Shown: piece after piece, positions 35,720 through 46,118 of the stretch | Layout of the letters: each line of letters begins with the position of its first letter | How positions within the stretch are numbered: position 1 is the first letter of the stretch | Source: Fragilaria crotonensis | Lineage: Eukaryota; Bacillariophyta; Fragilariophyceae; Fragilariales; Fragilariaceae | DNA length: 51,784 bases | Assembly (NCBI GenBank): GCA_022925895.1 | Contig: JAKSYS010000449.1 | Coordinates: 1 to 51,784, forward strand | Reading direction: 5' to 3' | Made by a program: the position numbers and the translations under genes | The notes under the pieces: model-generated | What the model saw: only the letters and a program-made list of their open reading frames with translations | What the model was told of the DNA's origin: nothing | Databases searched by the model: none

Positions 35720-36511
35720 TACTAGTACTGAGTACTGTACAACTTTTTGTTCGTTGTTTGCATTATTGTACAGTACGTGCACCGATTTGCTGAATGTATT
35801 ATATTGATATATGTATATATATATGTGTACCTGCTGGTACCTGGTACTTTTGAACCATTTATGTGCGGGTAAAGGGTGTATCTTTACTGTGTAGTGTGCA
35901 GTGTGTAGTGTGTACCATACTCACTATGCCCATACTCACATGCCGATTGTGATTTTACTACCAGGTAAACAGAACACATTCCGGAACCTCCAGGTACCCG
36001 TACTCGTACCTTGTACTACCCGGTACTACTGAGGTAGTACATAGTGGTACTGGTAGTGCATCTACAGCGAGCACCGAGCACCGAGTACTTGTAGTCTGAG
36101 TACTCCAGTACTGTAGTCGAGGTGTCGAGGAGTTCCGCTATGAATAGAGATCACACACGCTGGCAATAAAAACGCATCTCTCCCACTCTCACATTGAGCA
36201 CCAAGCAGAGACGGTTAATTCCGTGTCAAAATCCACGAAATGAATCTCTTCATAAACGTATGCGATTGAATATACCTGTATCGCAACCGATAATCTCATT
36301 CGCCAAATGCCATTTCTATTTAGACAAAAAAAATGCCTTCATACAGTCATGTGGACGAAGGACAACGAAGTTCACGCGTACCAGCGAAGGCAAAACCAAG
36401 AAATCGGCAGTACGATGTTTCCCTCGTAGCAACAATTGACATCATTCGAGGCAAGGGCTGCGACAGACTTCTCCCCATCGCTCCTGATTTCTTGAGGAGA
36501 AGATAATCGCC
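35720..36511. other. GTAC-rich intergenic region and leader upstream of the 36512 gene
   Basis: Bases 35715-36120 are packed with GTAC strings (gtactagtactgagtactgt, cgtaccttgtactacc, gtactccagtactgtagtcg). Bases 36180-36511 look like a 5' leader without a credible longer coding frame. Confidence 0.4.
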
Positions 36512-37159
36512 ATGGCTTTGCAACGATTCCGATTCTTTCGTCGACGCAATCCCAACGAGAACGCTAATCAGGATTCTAGCGGCGAGAATCTGGAGGTTCA
36601 GGAAGCTTGTCCACACAAGTCATCCAAAGCACCTAGGGGAGATGTTTCTATCAGCAATATCTCATCTATTACATCAAACACTGAATCCAGCGAAACTCTT
36701 GCTTCGCTGCATACGGCAGCGACCGAGAATGCTGCAAAAGGCAAGGAGCGAGTGAATATGCAGAAGGGACCATGGGTTACCGATTCATTTGCGAAAACTA
36801 TTTGCAACGGAGTATTTGACAGAAACCAATGCGCTCAAGATAACAGTATTGTTGCCGGACCCAACGAGCAGGCAGAATCAAGTTCGTTCACCACCAAAAT
36901 ATGGAGTCTCCTTCCGTCATGCTTTACTCCGCACAACGACGAAATTGTGGTCGCAACAGCGGAAACTGATGATCGCTCTGATGTTGCACTCCATATACTT
37001 TCCGATATTGATACTATCGAGCCGGTCGACGACGACAATGAAGATGCAAAAGCGACTCAAGAACGAAGTGAACAGAGTAAAACGTTCGAATCGAAGCGAA
37101 GCAGAAGTTTCCTTTCCTTTCGTCGCCGCAATCGTTCGAATGGTAACATCTTTGTATGA
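36512..37159 (+). CDS. Hypothetical Arg/Ser-rich protein
   Basis: 215 codons in an intact frame starting MALQRFRFFRRRNPNENANQ and ending SRSFLSFRRRNRSNGNIFV. A similar RF-RRRN motif therefore stands at both ends. The middle is Ser/Thr/Glu-rich and probably disordered, with FTTKIWSLLPSCFTPHNDE the only hydrophobic patch. No signal peptide, membrane span or known domain is visible. A real host gene is likely because the frame is intact and preceded by a GTAC-rich upstream region, but the case is not decisive. Confidence 0.5.
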   Translation: MALQRFRFFRRRNPNENANQDSSGENLEVQEACPHKSSKAPRGDVSISNISSITSNTESSETLASLHTAATENAAKGKERVNMQKGPWVTDSFAKTICNGVFDRNQCAQDNSIVAGPNEQAESSSFTTKIWSLLPSCFTPHNDEIVVATAETDDRSDVALHILSDIDTIEPVDDDNEDAKATQERSEQSKTFESKRSRSFLSFRRRNRSNGNIFV

Positions 37160-37693
37160 TGTATGCATTTACAATCGGGGCCGCACTCAGATCTGTCCTG
37201 AAAAGGACGAGGCGACACAGTCTATCATGGAAAGGGTGATGTAGCTTGTACTACGTATTATCATAATCGATAACTATGATGATGTGCAACTTGTGATCCA
37301 TGTCCCGCACTGTAACCGACACCGTTGGGGAAAGATACGTGTTTTCCAAGCTTGACCTATGGATTGCCTCCCAACCTCAGCTCAATGGTACCTGGCAGTT
37401 GAAGCGATGTTTGGGACTAGCAGGAGCGACCCTGGACTAAACACTGAACAGTGAACAATGGTTAGTTGGTGAGTTGGTGTACGTGTGTGTACTGTGTACT
37501 AGTTTAAGCACAATAGTGGGTTGAAAAATAAAAATTGACACCTAAAATCCCTCGTATGACACTCAAACGGGTATCAATCGATGCGCAATTTCATAACGGA
37601 TCGACTGGTCTAAGAATATTGGAGATCCGAGCGTTTTTCGAGAAGTTATGTTTAGTCGAAAATTTCGGGTACCGATATTTTTTAACATAGTAA
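37160..37693. other. Intergenic region before Harbinger element 1
   Basis: About 530 bp without recognisable genes. It contains the same aacactgaacagtg palindrome (37440-37453) seen at 9981. The target TAA of Harbinger element 1 is at 37691-37693. Confidence 0.4.
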
Positions 37694-37952
37694 GGGCCAC
37701 CCTTATGAGATTTTTTTCCGCAGAAACAGAAACATTTCTGTTTTTGACTTTTTTTTTTTTTGTGCTGATGCACCCTTGTGAGAAAAGCACTTTGCAGAAA
37801 CACAAACACAGTAGTCGTACGAGTCAAAACTTAGTCGAGCGAGTCATCTCCATTCGCATACCTCGAAACACACATCATGGGCGGCGCGCAATCCAATTCA
37901 TCACAACACCACAGTCACACACACACCTCAAGACCAACACATCATCATCGTC

Positions 37953-39596
37953 ATGGCTATGAGTACCACCAAGTTCAGTGGTAGTGCTAAAGTTCTCAAA
38001 GAACTTCAGGGTTTTGCAGGCTTTGTGGCATATGAAGCTTGCTGTATGAGTGACGCGATGACAAGTGCCACTATGGAGAATCAAATGGAGGAGCATTATT
38101 TTGGCGACCCTACTGACAGCGATTCCATTGGTTTGGCAGATCAGCTTGTCAGAGGACTTGGCATATTTGCAGGGCTTTACAATGAAGAGTTCCTACAGAA
38201 CAGTGTGGTTGGTGCATCTGTTGGCAGAGGAGGAGGAGAGAATTTGCTGCGATCACCAACACCGACAGGATTGGTCCTTGTGATGAAACCCGAGCTTCAT
38301 TGTCTTGGGGAGGACAAGAAAATTGTTGTTGGAGGTACCAATGGATTGAAATTGTCAACCATGTTGGCATCAGGATTGACTGACAAGGCGTTTGATTCTG
38401 GCATCAAGGGAAGGACGCTCCTTATTCGCTCAAAAGACATCCTCAAGAATTGCAAGAAAGCATTAGCTGTCGTTCTTCGTCATGACAGTCCGTACAAGAG
38501 CTACGCATCGACTGGCCTTCTTCCGTCAGGAATGTGCATTGAGGACTACTTTCTGTACGTACGACAGAAAATGTACGTGGCATTGTCGCCAAGAGCATCG
38601 TCCACGACCGCAAATAGTAGCCGGAACAACAAAAAGAACAACAAGGTGGGTGAGGGGGAGAGCAAAACGAGAGCTTCTGCAGGCGATGCCAGCGTTGATT
38701 TGTGCAATCAGGAAACAGCCAATGCGAGTGCTGACTTGGGATATACAGAGGAAGCCGTTGCTGGTGCTTCCTCTGCTGATGCTGCTTTGTTGATGCCGGT
38801 CAATTATGTGTTTCCTGGATTTTTGGTCTTTGCGTTGCTTGGTCCGATTGTTCACCCGGATATGAGGCACTTCCAATCGCATCTGATCATGACACAGCCA
38901 AAAGGCAACAGTTGCACAAGCGGTGGGCATGACTCGTCAGGCAGCGTATCCGTCTCAAAGAGGAAGAGAAGCGCAACCGAGGAGAAGAAATTGAACAAGA
39001 AGGTTGAAGTGAAGCAAGAGGCTGGCAGTGCTACCGACAGTTCGATGCACCGTTCTGGCAATCAGCAAGGCACCAGTGCCAGCAACGACTATACTATTAA
39101 CCAACAACTCCAGATTGCTGCAATGGCTCAATCAAAAATTGTGATCAACAACCGTGAGCGTAGTGACTTGAGCGATCGGATTGTGGCCATGCACACAAGC
39201 AAGGTGGCCGGGAAAAAAGTACTTATCGAGGAGTTGAAATTTATGATCATGAATACAAGCAGCGATGACCCTGATCGGGCTGTTTACATGAAGGATCTCA
39301 AAGTACTTCATCGAGAGCTTGGAAGTGCACTTGACGAGCTCTTGCAGTCGGAGCAATCAATTATTGATGCTGCGTCAAAGACACTCCAGCTCAAACAGCA
39401 GGCCATCGCAGTTGCGAGTTCTCCACGAAGCACCAAGGAAGGCTTTCACAAACTTTACAACAATGTTCTGGTGGACTTGACTATTTCTTCGCCAGCTGCA
39501 AGTACTAGCGTTTTTACCGCAACTCCTAATTGCAACTCCAGGATCAATGGTGGCGACGACAACAACGATGTCGCCGACAATGTAGCAGCTTCCTAG
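37953..39596 (+). CDS. Harbinger H1 accessory protein of unrecognised family
   Basis: 547 codons, intact, starting MAMSTTKFSG (the Met at residue 3 is equally possible). It sits where PIF/Harbinger elements normally carry the Myb/SANT DNA-binding partner needed for nuclear import and end recognition, but I see no clear Myb/SANT tryptophan pattern. The N-terminal 200 residues look globular (FAGFVAYEACCMSDAMTSAT, GLADQLVRGLGIFAGLYNEE, HDSPYKSYASTGLLPSGMCI). The middle is low-complexity with a basic NLS-like SKRKRSATEEKKLNKK. The C-terminal 150 residues are helical (KVAGKKVLIEELKFMIMN, KDLKVLHRELGSALDELLQS). It is convergent with the transposase, with 148 bp between stops. Confidence 0.75.
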   Translation: MAMSTTKFSGSAKVLKELQGFAGFVAYEACCMSDAMTSATMENQMEEHYFGDPTDSDSIGLADQLVRGLGIFAGLYNEEFLQNSVVGASVGRGGGENLLRSPTPTGLVLVMKPELHCLGEDKKIVVGGTNGLKLSTMLASGLTDKAFDSGIKGRTLLIRSKDILKNCKKALAVVLRHDSPYKSYASTGLLPSGMCIEDYFLYVRQKMYVALSPRASSTTANSSRNNKKNNKVGEGESKTRASAGDASVDLCNQETANASADLGYTEEAVAGASSADAALLMPVNYVFPGFLVFALLGPIVHPDMRHFQSHLIMTQPKGNSCTSGGHDSSGSVSVSKRKRSATEEKKLNKKVEVKQEAGSATDSSMHRSGNQQGTSASNDYTINQQLQIAAMAQSKIVINNRERSDLSDRIVAMHTSKVAGKKVLIEELKFMIMNTSSDDPDRAVYMKDLKVLHRELGSALDELLQSEQSIIDAASKTLQLKQQAIAVASSPRSTKEGFHKLYNNVLVDLTISSPAASTSVFTATPNCNSRINGGDDNNDVADNVAAS

Positions 39597-39744
39597 TAGT
39601 ATTGCATACGCGAGAGGACGATGATCAAGCAAGTACTTATAAGTACTACTAGTAGGATCATAGTATATATAGTACTAAATATATTATCAAGTAAGAAGAG
39701 CATCGATGTCGACTGCGTAATCCGAGTGGGCTTCTGAAGCTGTA

Positions 39745-41562
39745 CTACAAATTTGCAGCTGGTGGGTTCTTTCGTTTCAAGTGACGAGGCCATTGCACCT
39801 CATTCCTCTTGAATGCGATATCAAAATGGCGAACCAACTTCGATCGGAAGAAGGGCAAACTTAGGTGTCTAACAATGTGAACACCACCCACAGTTCGCAC
39901 TGCTGCTGGTCCACCATCGAGCTGTTCCATTGTCTGCTCCTGCGCTGTTTCGTCACCAGCAGTAGTAGTACAAGCACTTGTACTATTACCATCATGTCGT
40001 GAGACGGCTGGATTCAGCAGACGGTGGATTGCATTAGGCAGTGTGTTGCTGCTCTCCGTAGAACTGGCGTTGTCACCACTACCGCCATCAGTACTATTCC
40101 TAGTTGCCGCCATCGTAGGAGTACCATTGTCGTTTCTTGTTGTGCTGGTGGCTGCTGCAGTAGTCCCAGCAGCAGTGCCGTCGGCAACTGACATCTCCCC
40201 AATGATGCCCTCCCAATCACTCGAAACTCCATTCCTCCATTCCTTGTCAAGTCCGTCAACCTCCAGAAGCTTGTTGTGCAAGGCACAGCACGTCAAAAAG
40301 ATATTGTCTGGACACTCAGTTCCCGATACTCTTATTCCCGATTTGAGAATACGCCATCTGCCTTTCAATATCCCGAACGTGCACTCCACGTCTTTCCGCA
40401 TCGATTCCAGCCAGGAAGAAAATCTAATTTCACTTTTTTTGTTCGTTGTTTTTATCGGAGGGACTGTAGTTGCCCAAGAGTGGTAGCCATTGTCTACCAG
40501 TAGCCATGCACCACGGTAAGTTCGCTTGATCACTTCACCAGGGTCGTCGTCGTCAAAGTCATATAATTCAAAACAGACATCATCCAAAATGGTGCCATCA
40601 TTTATCTTTTGCATGAAGTCATCAAATGTGGCAAGTGTTTTATCGTTCCACCTTGCCGGATGGCCTTTTGTCGACGTCAAGATTCGCCGACGATGATTTA
40701 CCGTCACATTATACGTTCTGGCAGTATGTGCCATTTTGAAGCCAATATGTGATTGCCGAAAGCGGCACTCCAAACGCTCAATCAATACGTGTGTTGCATC
40801 TGTTGAACCAACAGCACCTGGGAAACCTGCAAGTTGGTACTCCCCTGTGTGTGATTGAGCATCGGCATGAGTCTCCGGGGAACGAACGTACTTGTCATAC
40901 AATACTGTGCCCCCGTACTGCGTAAATATGTGGAAGAACACTCGGATGACTTCGGCGTTGATCCAACTACCCTCTTCCACGTCGTCAAATGTCAGTCCGC
41001 GCCCCATGTATCGAAGTGAAGTTAATACAAGCAATGAAATTGGCGCTGATCTGACTCGTGAGGCATTGATTGGTCCATCGTGCCAACGACTGAAACAATC
41101 AACGTGTTCCAATGATGCAGCAAGCTCTTCAAACTCAGCATAGGGGACGCGAAATCTGAGGCGGAATTTCTTATGGAAAGTCTTGTCCTCTCGATCTGGA
41201 TACTCAATGTACGCTTTGTACCAATATGAATTCCGTGGAACGAGTCTGATATAGGAACCATCAGGGTTCGGCCATCTTGCATATCCATTCCTCGATATCC
41301 TTCTTCGTTTGATGGGGGTGTTGCAATCATTGTACTGGAGCTCTATGGTAGGCTCAGCATCGTCATCTTGTTCATCATTACAATTTCCCGCCAATGCAAT
41401 AATGACCAGAACTTCGTCATCGTAGTCGTTTGCGCGCGCCCGGTTTTTCGAGAATTCGGCATCTTGCGTTCCCGCACCAGCAGTAGCAGATGTACTACTA
41501 CTGCTCCAATCGGTTATGCTGAACCAATTTGAGGTCGAGAATCTATCAAATGGACTTGACAT
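39745..41562 (-). CDS. PIF/Harbinger transposase of H1 (DDE_Tnp_4)
   Basis: 605 codons, intact. DDE-type cut-and-paste transposase. The acidic N-terminus (residues 45-80) is followed by a conserved fold region FHKKFRLRFRVPYAEFEELA (about 130-149) and a helix-turn-helix-like stretch LLVLTSLRYMGRGLTFDDVE. The catalytic residues expected for the family are present: Asp in FPGAVGSTDATHV (about 255), Asp in HPARWNDKTLATFD (about 307) and Glu in RKDVECTFGILKGRWRIL (about 393). WLLVDNGYHSW is also family-typical. The C-terminal 150 residues are Thr/Ala/Ser-rich and probably disordered. Intact frame and intact element ends suggest recent activity. Confidence 0.93.
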   Translation of the reverse strand: MSSPFDRFSTSNWFSITDWSSSSTSATAGAGTQDAEFSKNRARANDYDDEVLVIIALAGNCNDEQDDDAEPTIELQYNDCNTPIKRRRISRNGYARWPNPDGSYIRLVPRNSYWYKAYIEYPDREDKTFHKKFRLRFRVPYAEFEELAASLEHVDCFSRWHDGPINASRVRSAPISLLVLTSLRYMGRGLTFDDVEEGSWINAEVIRVFFHIFTQYGGTVLYDKYVRSPETHADAQSHTGEYQLAGFPGAVGSTDATHVLIERLECRFRQSHIGFKMAHTARTYNVTVNHRRRILTSTKGHPARWNDKTLATFDDFMQKINDGTILDDVCFELYDFDDDDPGEVIKRTYRGAWLLVDNGYHSWATTVPPIKTTNKKSEIRFSSWLESMRKDVECTFGILKGRWRILKSGIRVSGTECPDNIFLTCCALHNKLLEVDGLDKEWRNGVSSDWEGIIGEMSVADGTAAGTTAAATSTTRNDNGTPTMAATRNSTDGGSGDNASSTESSNTLPNAIHRLLNPAVSRHDGNSTSACTTTAGDETAQEQTMEQLDGGPAAVRTVGGVHIVRHLSLPFFRSKLVRHFDIAFKRNEVQWPRHLKRKNPPAANL

Positions 41563-42126
41563 TGTTCTTGGAAACGATGATGGCGCTCAAGTGTACAATC
41601 AAATGAAATGATCTCCGATGTGTGATGGAATTAATTTACTTTGTACACTACAGTGATATCGCGCAAAATATGACGGTATCCGAGGAATCTCGAATCCCAT
41701 TGATGTTTATTCGGTTTCTGTTTTTCCAAAATGGTTTCTGTTGCACGATCAGAAACCGAAGTGGTATCTGATTGGATTTGGGATATGGGGCGCATCCAAA
41801 CAGAAAAGAACTTTTTCCCGTAACTCGTTTTCTGCTCACAAGGGTGGTAATTTTGAGTAACAGAAACAGAAACGTTTCTGTATCTGTCAAAAAAAATCTC
41901 ATAAGGGTGGCCCTAAGAGCATCATTAAAGGCAAAGCAAATTTTTGGATCAAATGACGTAGACGTGACAAAATTCTGACATTCCTTAACGCCCATCATCA
42001 ACATCGGTTATATTTAGTGGAGGGGCTGGCGTTGAGGCGTATTCATGAAATTGCATCATTTAAGGCAAACTCAATTTTACATCAAATTTTTGCGGCGGTC
42101 GTATCCCAGCTGGTGGTTCCATTTGG

Positions 42127-43688
42127 GTGATCTTATTAAAAACATCCATGTCTCCTCCTCATCATACAACATCCATAGAGAGTGTTGCAATAGCATTCTT
42201 GCTGTTGGTTGCATCTGCCTGTATCCCACTTTGTTTGTACGTTGTACAACAGGAGACTGAGCATGAGGAGAGCGTTAGAGAGCTCGCAGCTTCGGCAGCA
42301 GGAAGAGTTGCCGCAGTTGCAATCCGGATTCGCAGGCAGCTCGAAGGTCGGAACATCAATGACGAAGACGGCGGCGCAAGGAGGAAGAGACGTCGATTGT
42401 CATCTCGCTTTCAACATGAACGAGCAAGACTTTCCATTGAACTTGATTACTTCTCGCCAACACCTGTGTTTAATGACAGGCAATTTGAAAGAATCTTTCG
42501 GGTGACAAAAACAATCATGGAATATCTTATTCAAATCTGTGCTAAAACTGACCCTTTCTTCACCGATATTCAGGACGTCAGCGGTCGTTACAGCATTGCA
42601 CCAGTGGCAAAGGTGCTTATGGCGTTAAAGCTTGTAGCGTTTGGCTGCTCTCCATCTGCATTCCTTGATTATTTCCAAATGAGCGAGTCTACAGCTCGAC
42701 AGTGCCTCCTTAAGTTCTGCCGAATTATATCTTCCGATGCTGATCTGCAAAGTGTGTACTTGAGGAAAATGACGCGGAGCGATGCCAGAAGGCTTTCTGC
42801 TTTGCACAAAACTGTACATGGTGTTGTGGGGATGATCGGATCACTTGACTGCATGCACGTTGGCTGGAAGAACTGTCCAGTGGCATGGCAGGGTTCCAAC
42901 ATGGAAAATCAGGAAAGCCAACAATTGTCTTGGAAGCATTGGCGGATCACAACTTGTGGTTCTGGCATCATTCTTTTGGATGGCCCGGATCTTTGAACGA
43001 TATCAACATTTGGAATAGGAGCTGCTTGTTGAAGGCCTTTCTTGATGGAAGTTTTGCGAATGATGTCAATTTTGAATTCCAGATTGGTGACCGAGTATTT
43101 CATCGTCTCTGGGTAATGGTCGATGGGATTTATCCTGAATTAAGCAGATTCGTGAAAACAATTCAAGAGCCAGTCGGTCACAAAGCGTCGAGGTATGCCA
43201 GATGGCAAGAGTCAGTTAGAAAAGATGTCGAGCGAGCATTCGGTGTGCTGCAACGTAAGTTTCATGTGCTTGTTAGAAAGATGGAATTATGGTACGTTGG
43301 TGATATAGCGAGCGTTGTAAACTGCTGTATTTGCCTTCATAATATGATTGTCGCGAATCGAATGGCAATGGGGGATGAAGAATCAGAGGAATTCTATTCA
43401 TTTCCAGCAATGCTGGGTCATGGTGGGAGCCAGAGTGACAATGGCAATGTTTCGGAACAAGATTGGGAGGAGCACGAGCAAGCTTATGTGGACCGGAGAG
43501 TTGCCGAGATGAACTTGCATTCAATTCTGTACAATAGAAACAATCATGATGAGACGATCAGTGACCATGAACGCCAAATCCTGGAATCATTACGAATTCA
43601 ATACGTGCAGCGTCGCTGGGAATGTTTATATGATTCCAACGAACACGCTAGACTTCGTGAAGCAATCATGAATGAACTAGTACGGTAG
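42127..43688 (+). CDS. PIF/Harbinger transposase of H2 (DDE_Tnp_4), one frameshift
   Basis: DDE transposase in two overlapping frames (42127-42996 and 42885-43688) joined near 42898, where a G-run is one base short of the frame that continues as KSGKPTIVLEALADHNLWF. The helix-turn-helix-like part includes APVAKVLMALKLVAFGCSPS and DYFQMSESTARQCLLKFCRI. Catalytic residues: Asp in VGMIGSLDCMHVGW (near 42848), Asp in GWPGSLNDINIWNRS (near 42998) and Glu in RKDVERAFGVLQRKFHVLVR (near 43227). An oddity is the hydrophobic N-terminus VAIAFLLLVASACIPLCLYV, which looks like a membrane segment and suggests that the true start is farther in or that a short intron is present. Confidence 0.88.
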
Positions 43689-43689
43689 C

Positions 43690-44800
43690 AACAATGACAC
43701 TAACGACAAACGAACGAAGGAACTAAGTACCACAAGCTACGAAGGTCGCAACGAACGACGCAACATACACCAACGCCTCGAACAAGGCAACGAACACCGC
43801 CTCGAACGACGCCTCGAATGACACAACAAACGAGGCCACGAACTACGTCTCTAATGAAGCGAGGAACAATGCCTCGAACGACGCCTTGAACGACGCCTCG
43901 AATGAAGCGACGAACGACGCCTCAAACAAAGCAATGAGCGACGCCTCAAACGATGCTGCCTCTCAAAGGAAGCAACGAACAACGCCTCGAATGACGCATG
44001 GAACGACAAACGAACAAAGCAACGAACGAAGCAACGAACGACGCCTCGAATGAAGCGACGAACGACGCCTCGAAAACGAGCGAGGCAACGGACGACGCCT
44101 CGAATGAAGCGACAAACGACGCCTCGAAAACGAGCAAGGCAACGGACGACGCCTCGAATGAAGCGACAAACGATGCCTCGAACAACGCCTCGAACGACGC
44201 CTTGAACAGCGCCTTCGATGCCTCGAACGAAGTAACGAACGAAGCCTGGAACGAAGCCTCGAACGACGCCTCAAACAAAGCAACGAACGAAGCAGAATGA
44301 AGCAACAAACAACGCCTTGAACGACACCTCAAACGATGCCTCGAACAGAGTAACGAACGAAGCCTGGAATGACGAGTGGAATGACGCAACATAGAATGCC
44401 TCAAACGACGCCTCAAACAAAGCAACGAACGAAGCAATGGACGACGCCTGGAACGACGCGACATACGACGCCTCGAACGATGCCTCGAATGAAGCGACAA
44501 ACAACGCCTCGAACAATGTCTCGAACGGAGCAACGAACGAAGCAACGAACGAAGCAACGAACGAAGCAACGAGAGAGGCAACGAACGAGGCAACGAACGA
44601 CGCCTCAACTGATGCCGTGAATGAAGCAACAATTGACGTGCGTCTCGAATTAATATAACAGAACGACGCCTCGAACGACGAAATTGAGTGAAGTAACTAA
44701 ATTCGAAGCAACAAGAAGCAACGCCTCAAATAAAGGAACAAAGAACGACCAACGAAAGACACCTCGAACGACGCAGCGAGCAAGACAACCTATTTCTCAC
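43690..44800. repeat. 12-bp-period minisatellite inside H2
   Basis: About 1.1 kb built from variants of aacgacgcctcg and aacgaagcaacg, most of it in a strict 12-bp register. Because 12 is divisible by three, long spurious frames open on both strands (NDASNEAT repeats on plus, SFEASFVA and RSLLRSLL repeats on minus). The array fills the space between the stop codons of the two H2 genes. Confidence 0.9.
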
Positions 44801-44844
44801 TGAAATACAAGCAAGCATCATTACTACTAGTAGTCAAATTAAGC

Positions 44845-45870
44845 TCAAACGTGTTCTTCGTTCTCCGTTGTCTGCCATTCATTTGCCTGCTGTTGCTCAG
44901 TAATACTGCTCCTGCTGAGCTCTATACGACGCCTCTTGTCTCGAGTTTCTGCCAATCGTAGTGCCAACTGTTCCTTCGCATACATTTTGCGATCTGGAGT
45001 ATCAAGGGATTGCACGAACCTCATGTCTTGCTCGGCCTTCATGTTTTCCAAAAGTGCCGTTCCTACATTTGCAATCACATTTGATATGTTCTGCAATACA
45101 TCACCCATGACACCACCGGTACTACTGTGGGTATTGGCACCGCCACTCTCACCGGAAGATTCATAAGCTGACACGACGCTGTCGGTGGCACGACCACCTT
45201 TCTTTTCCTTCTTCACAACCACTTCAGATATGATTGCCTTGACAAGCTTTGCATCAGCTTCAGCCTGTCTGGCCTTCTTTTTCCCAATCGGTCTCTTTCC
45301 AAGGCTCTCCTCCTCACATTTTGTCCGAAAGGCTGAGAACTTGTTCTTGCCTTTGAGGTATTCGTAGCATGGATAGAAATCAAACACGTTACCATACCTC
45401 TGTTTATACAATTCAAGGCATGCAATCTTGTGGTCATCCAAGCTCCAACCGGATGCCATTTCTGTCGTCTCAGTAATCCCCATGTACTTCATTACCTCAG
45501 TCGAGATTTGAGATTTGAACCTATTAAAGATGGATTCAGCAGAGCGGTGAGAAAAGGACAAACCAACACCTTGTTTAAGATACTCCTCTCTTGTGCCATG
45601 AGAGGATTGCTCGAGAAGGGCCTGGTTTGCTTTGTTTTGTTCATCGATCAATTCCTTGTACAACTCAAACATGTGGAGCTTGAACACCTTTCCCTTTTGA
45701 TGAGCACCGCAGATCGCATTCTCAGAGGCAGCGATGAAGGCTCTCGCAACAATCAGATCTTCTGCACTTGTGAAAGCTGGTCCCCTCTTGGATTTCTCAA
45801 TAGCCGCAGGAGCGGTGGGGCAGTCAGCTGTCCTGGTTCCTGCAGGCGGTGAAGTATTGCAGGAGTCCAT
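44845..45870 (-). CDS. Harbinger H2 accessory protein, SANT/Myb- and NAM-associated-like
   Basis: 341 codons, intact, starting MDSCNTSPPAGTRTADCPTA. The N-terminal core GPAFTSAEDLIVARAFIAAS, then HMFELYKELIDE and HRSAESIFNRFKSQISTEVM, resembles the Myb/SANT-like ORF carried by plant PIF/Pong elements (trihelix, no-apical-meristem-associated type). That protein binds element ends and helps the transposase into the nucleus. SLDDHKIACLELYKQRYGNV and KFSAFRTKCEE extend the similarity. A basic patch (GKRPIGKKKARQAEADAK) precedes a helical C-terminus (QSLDTPDRKMYAKEQLALRL). The role is inferred from family and position. Confidence 0.75.
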   Translation of the reverse strand: MDSCNTSPPAGTRTADCPTAPAAIEKSKRGPAFTSAEDLIVARAFIAASENAICGAHQKGKVFKLHMFELYKELIDEQNKANQALLEQSSHGTREEYLKQGVGLSFSHRSAESIFNRFKSQISTEVMKYMGITETTEMASGWSLDDHKIACLELYKQRYGNVFDFYPCYEYLKGKNKFSAFRTKCEEESLGKRPIGKKKARQAEADAKLVKAIISEVVVKKEKKGGRATDSVVSAYESSGESGGANTHSSTGGVMGDVLQNISNVIANVGTALLENMKAEQDMRFVQSLDTPDRKMYAKEQLALRLAETRDKRRRIELSRSSITEQQQANEWQTTENEEHV

Positions 45871-45908
45871 GGAAGGAGGGGGTGGTGGGGTTGACAGGAG
45901 CCAGAGCG

Positions 45909-46118
45909 ATTTGATAAAATTTGATACGATATGATCTCACATCAAATCGCCGCAATTTGATGTAAGATCAAATCATATCAAATTTTATCATTTGTCCGGC
46001 CAGCGCGGTCCCTCCGGCGGGAGGTTCAAAATTTGATAAACCAGCCTTAATTGATGCCTTTTTTGAATGTACAGGAAGTTTCGCGCCGGCAGGGCATTTG
46101 ATGTTATTTGATGTTACC
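45909..46118. repeat. Subterminal ATTTGAT keyword array and imperfect palindrome at the right end of H2
   Basis: About nine ATTTGAT/ATCAAAT words within 210 bp. The segment 45912-45996 forms an imperfect inverted repeat with arms of about 38 bp (gatttgataaaatttgata versus tatcaaattttatcatttg). GC boxes ccggccagcgcgg (about 45997) and cgcgccggcagg (about 46082) follow. Confidence 0.8.

Larger units (their letters stand above)
37694..41913. mobile_element. Complete PIF/Harbinger element 1 (H1), two convergent genes
   Basis: A perfect 24-bp terminal inverted repeat GGGCCACCCTTATGAG plus ATTTTTTT (37694-37717 and 41890-41913) with TAA on both outer sides (37691-37693 and 41914-41916), the usual TWA target of this superfamily. 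The element contains an accessory ORF (plus) and a DDE transposase (minus), tail to tail. The word CAGAAAC / GTTTCTG recurs within about 120 bp of the left end and 210 bp of the right end, about ten times in all. Confidence 0.92.

Noticed and set aside
43946..44658. Long ORFs on both strands (228 aa minus, 100 and 73 aa plus)
   Set aside because: They are by-products of the 12-bp minisatellite, since a period divisible by three keeps all frames open.
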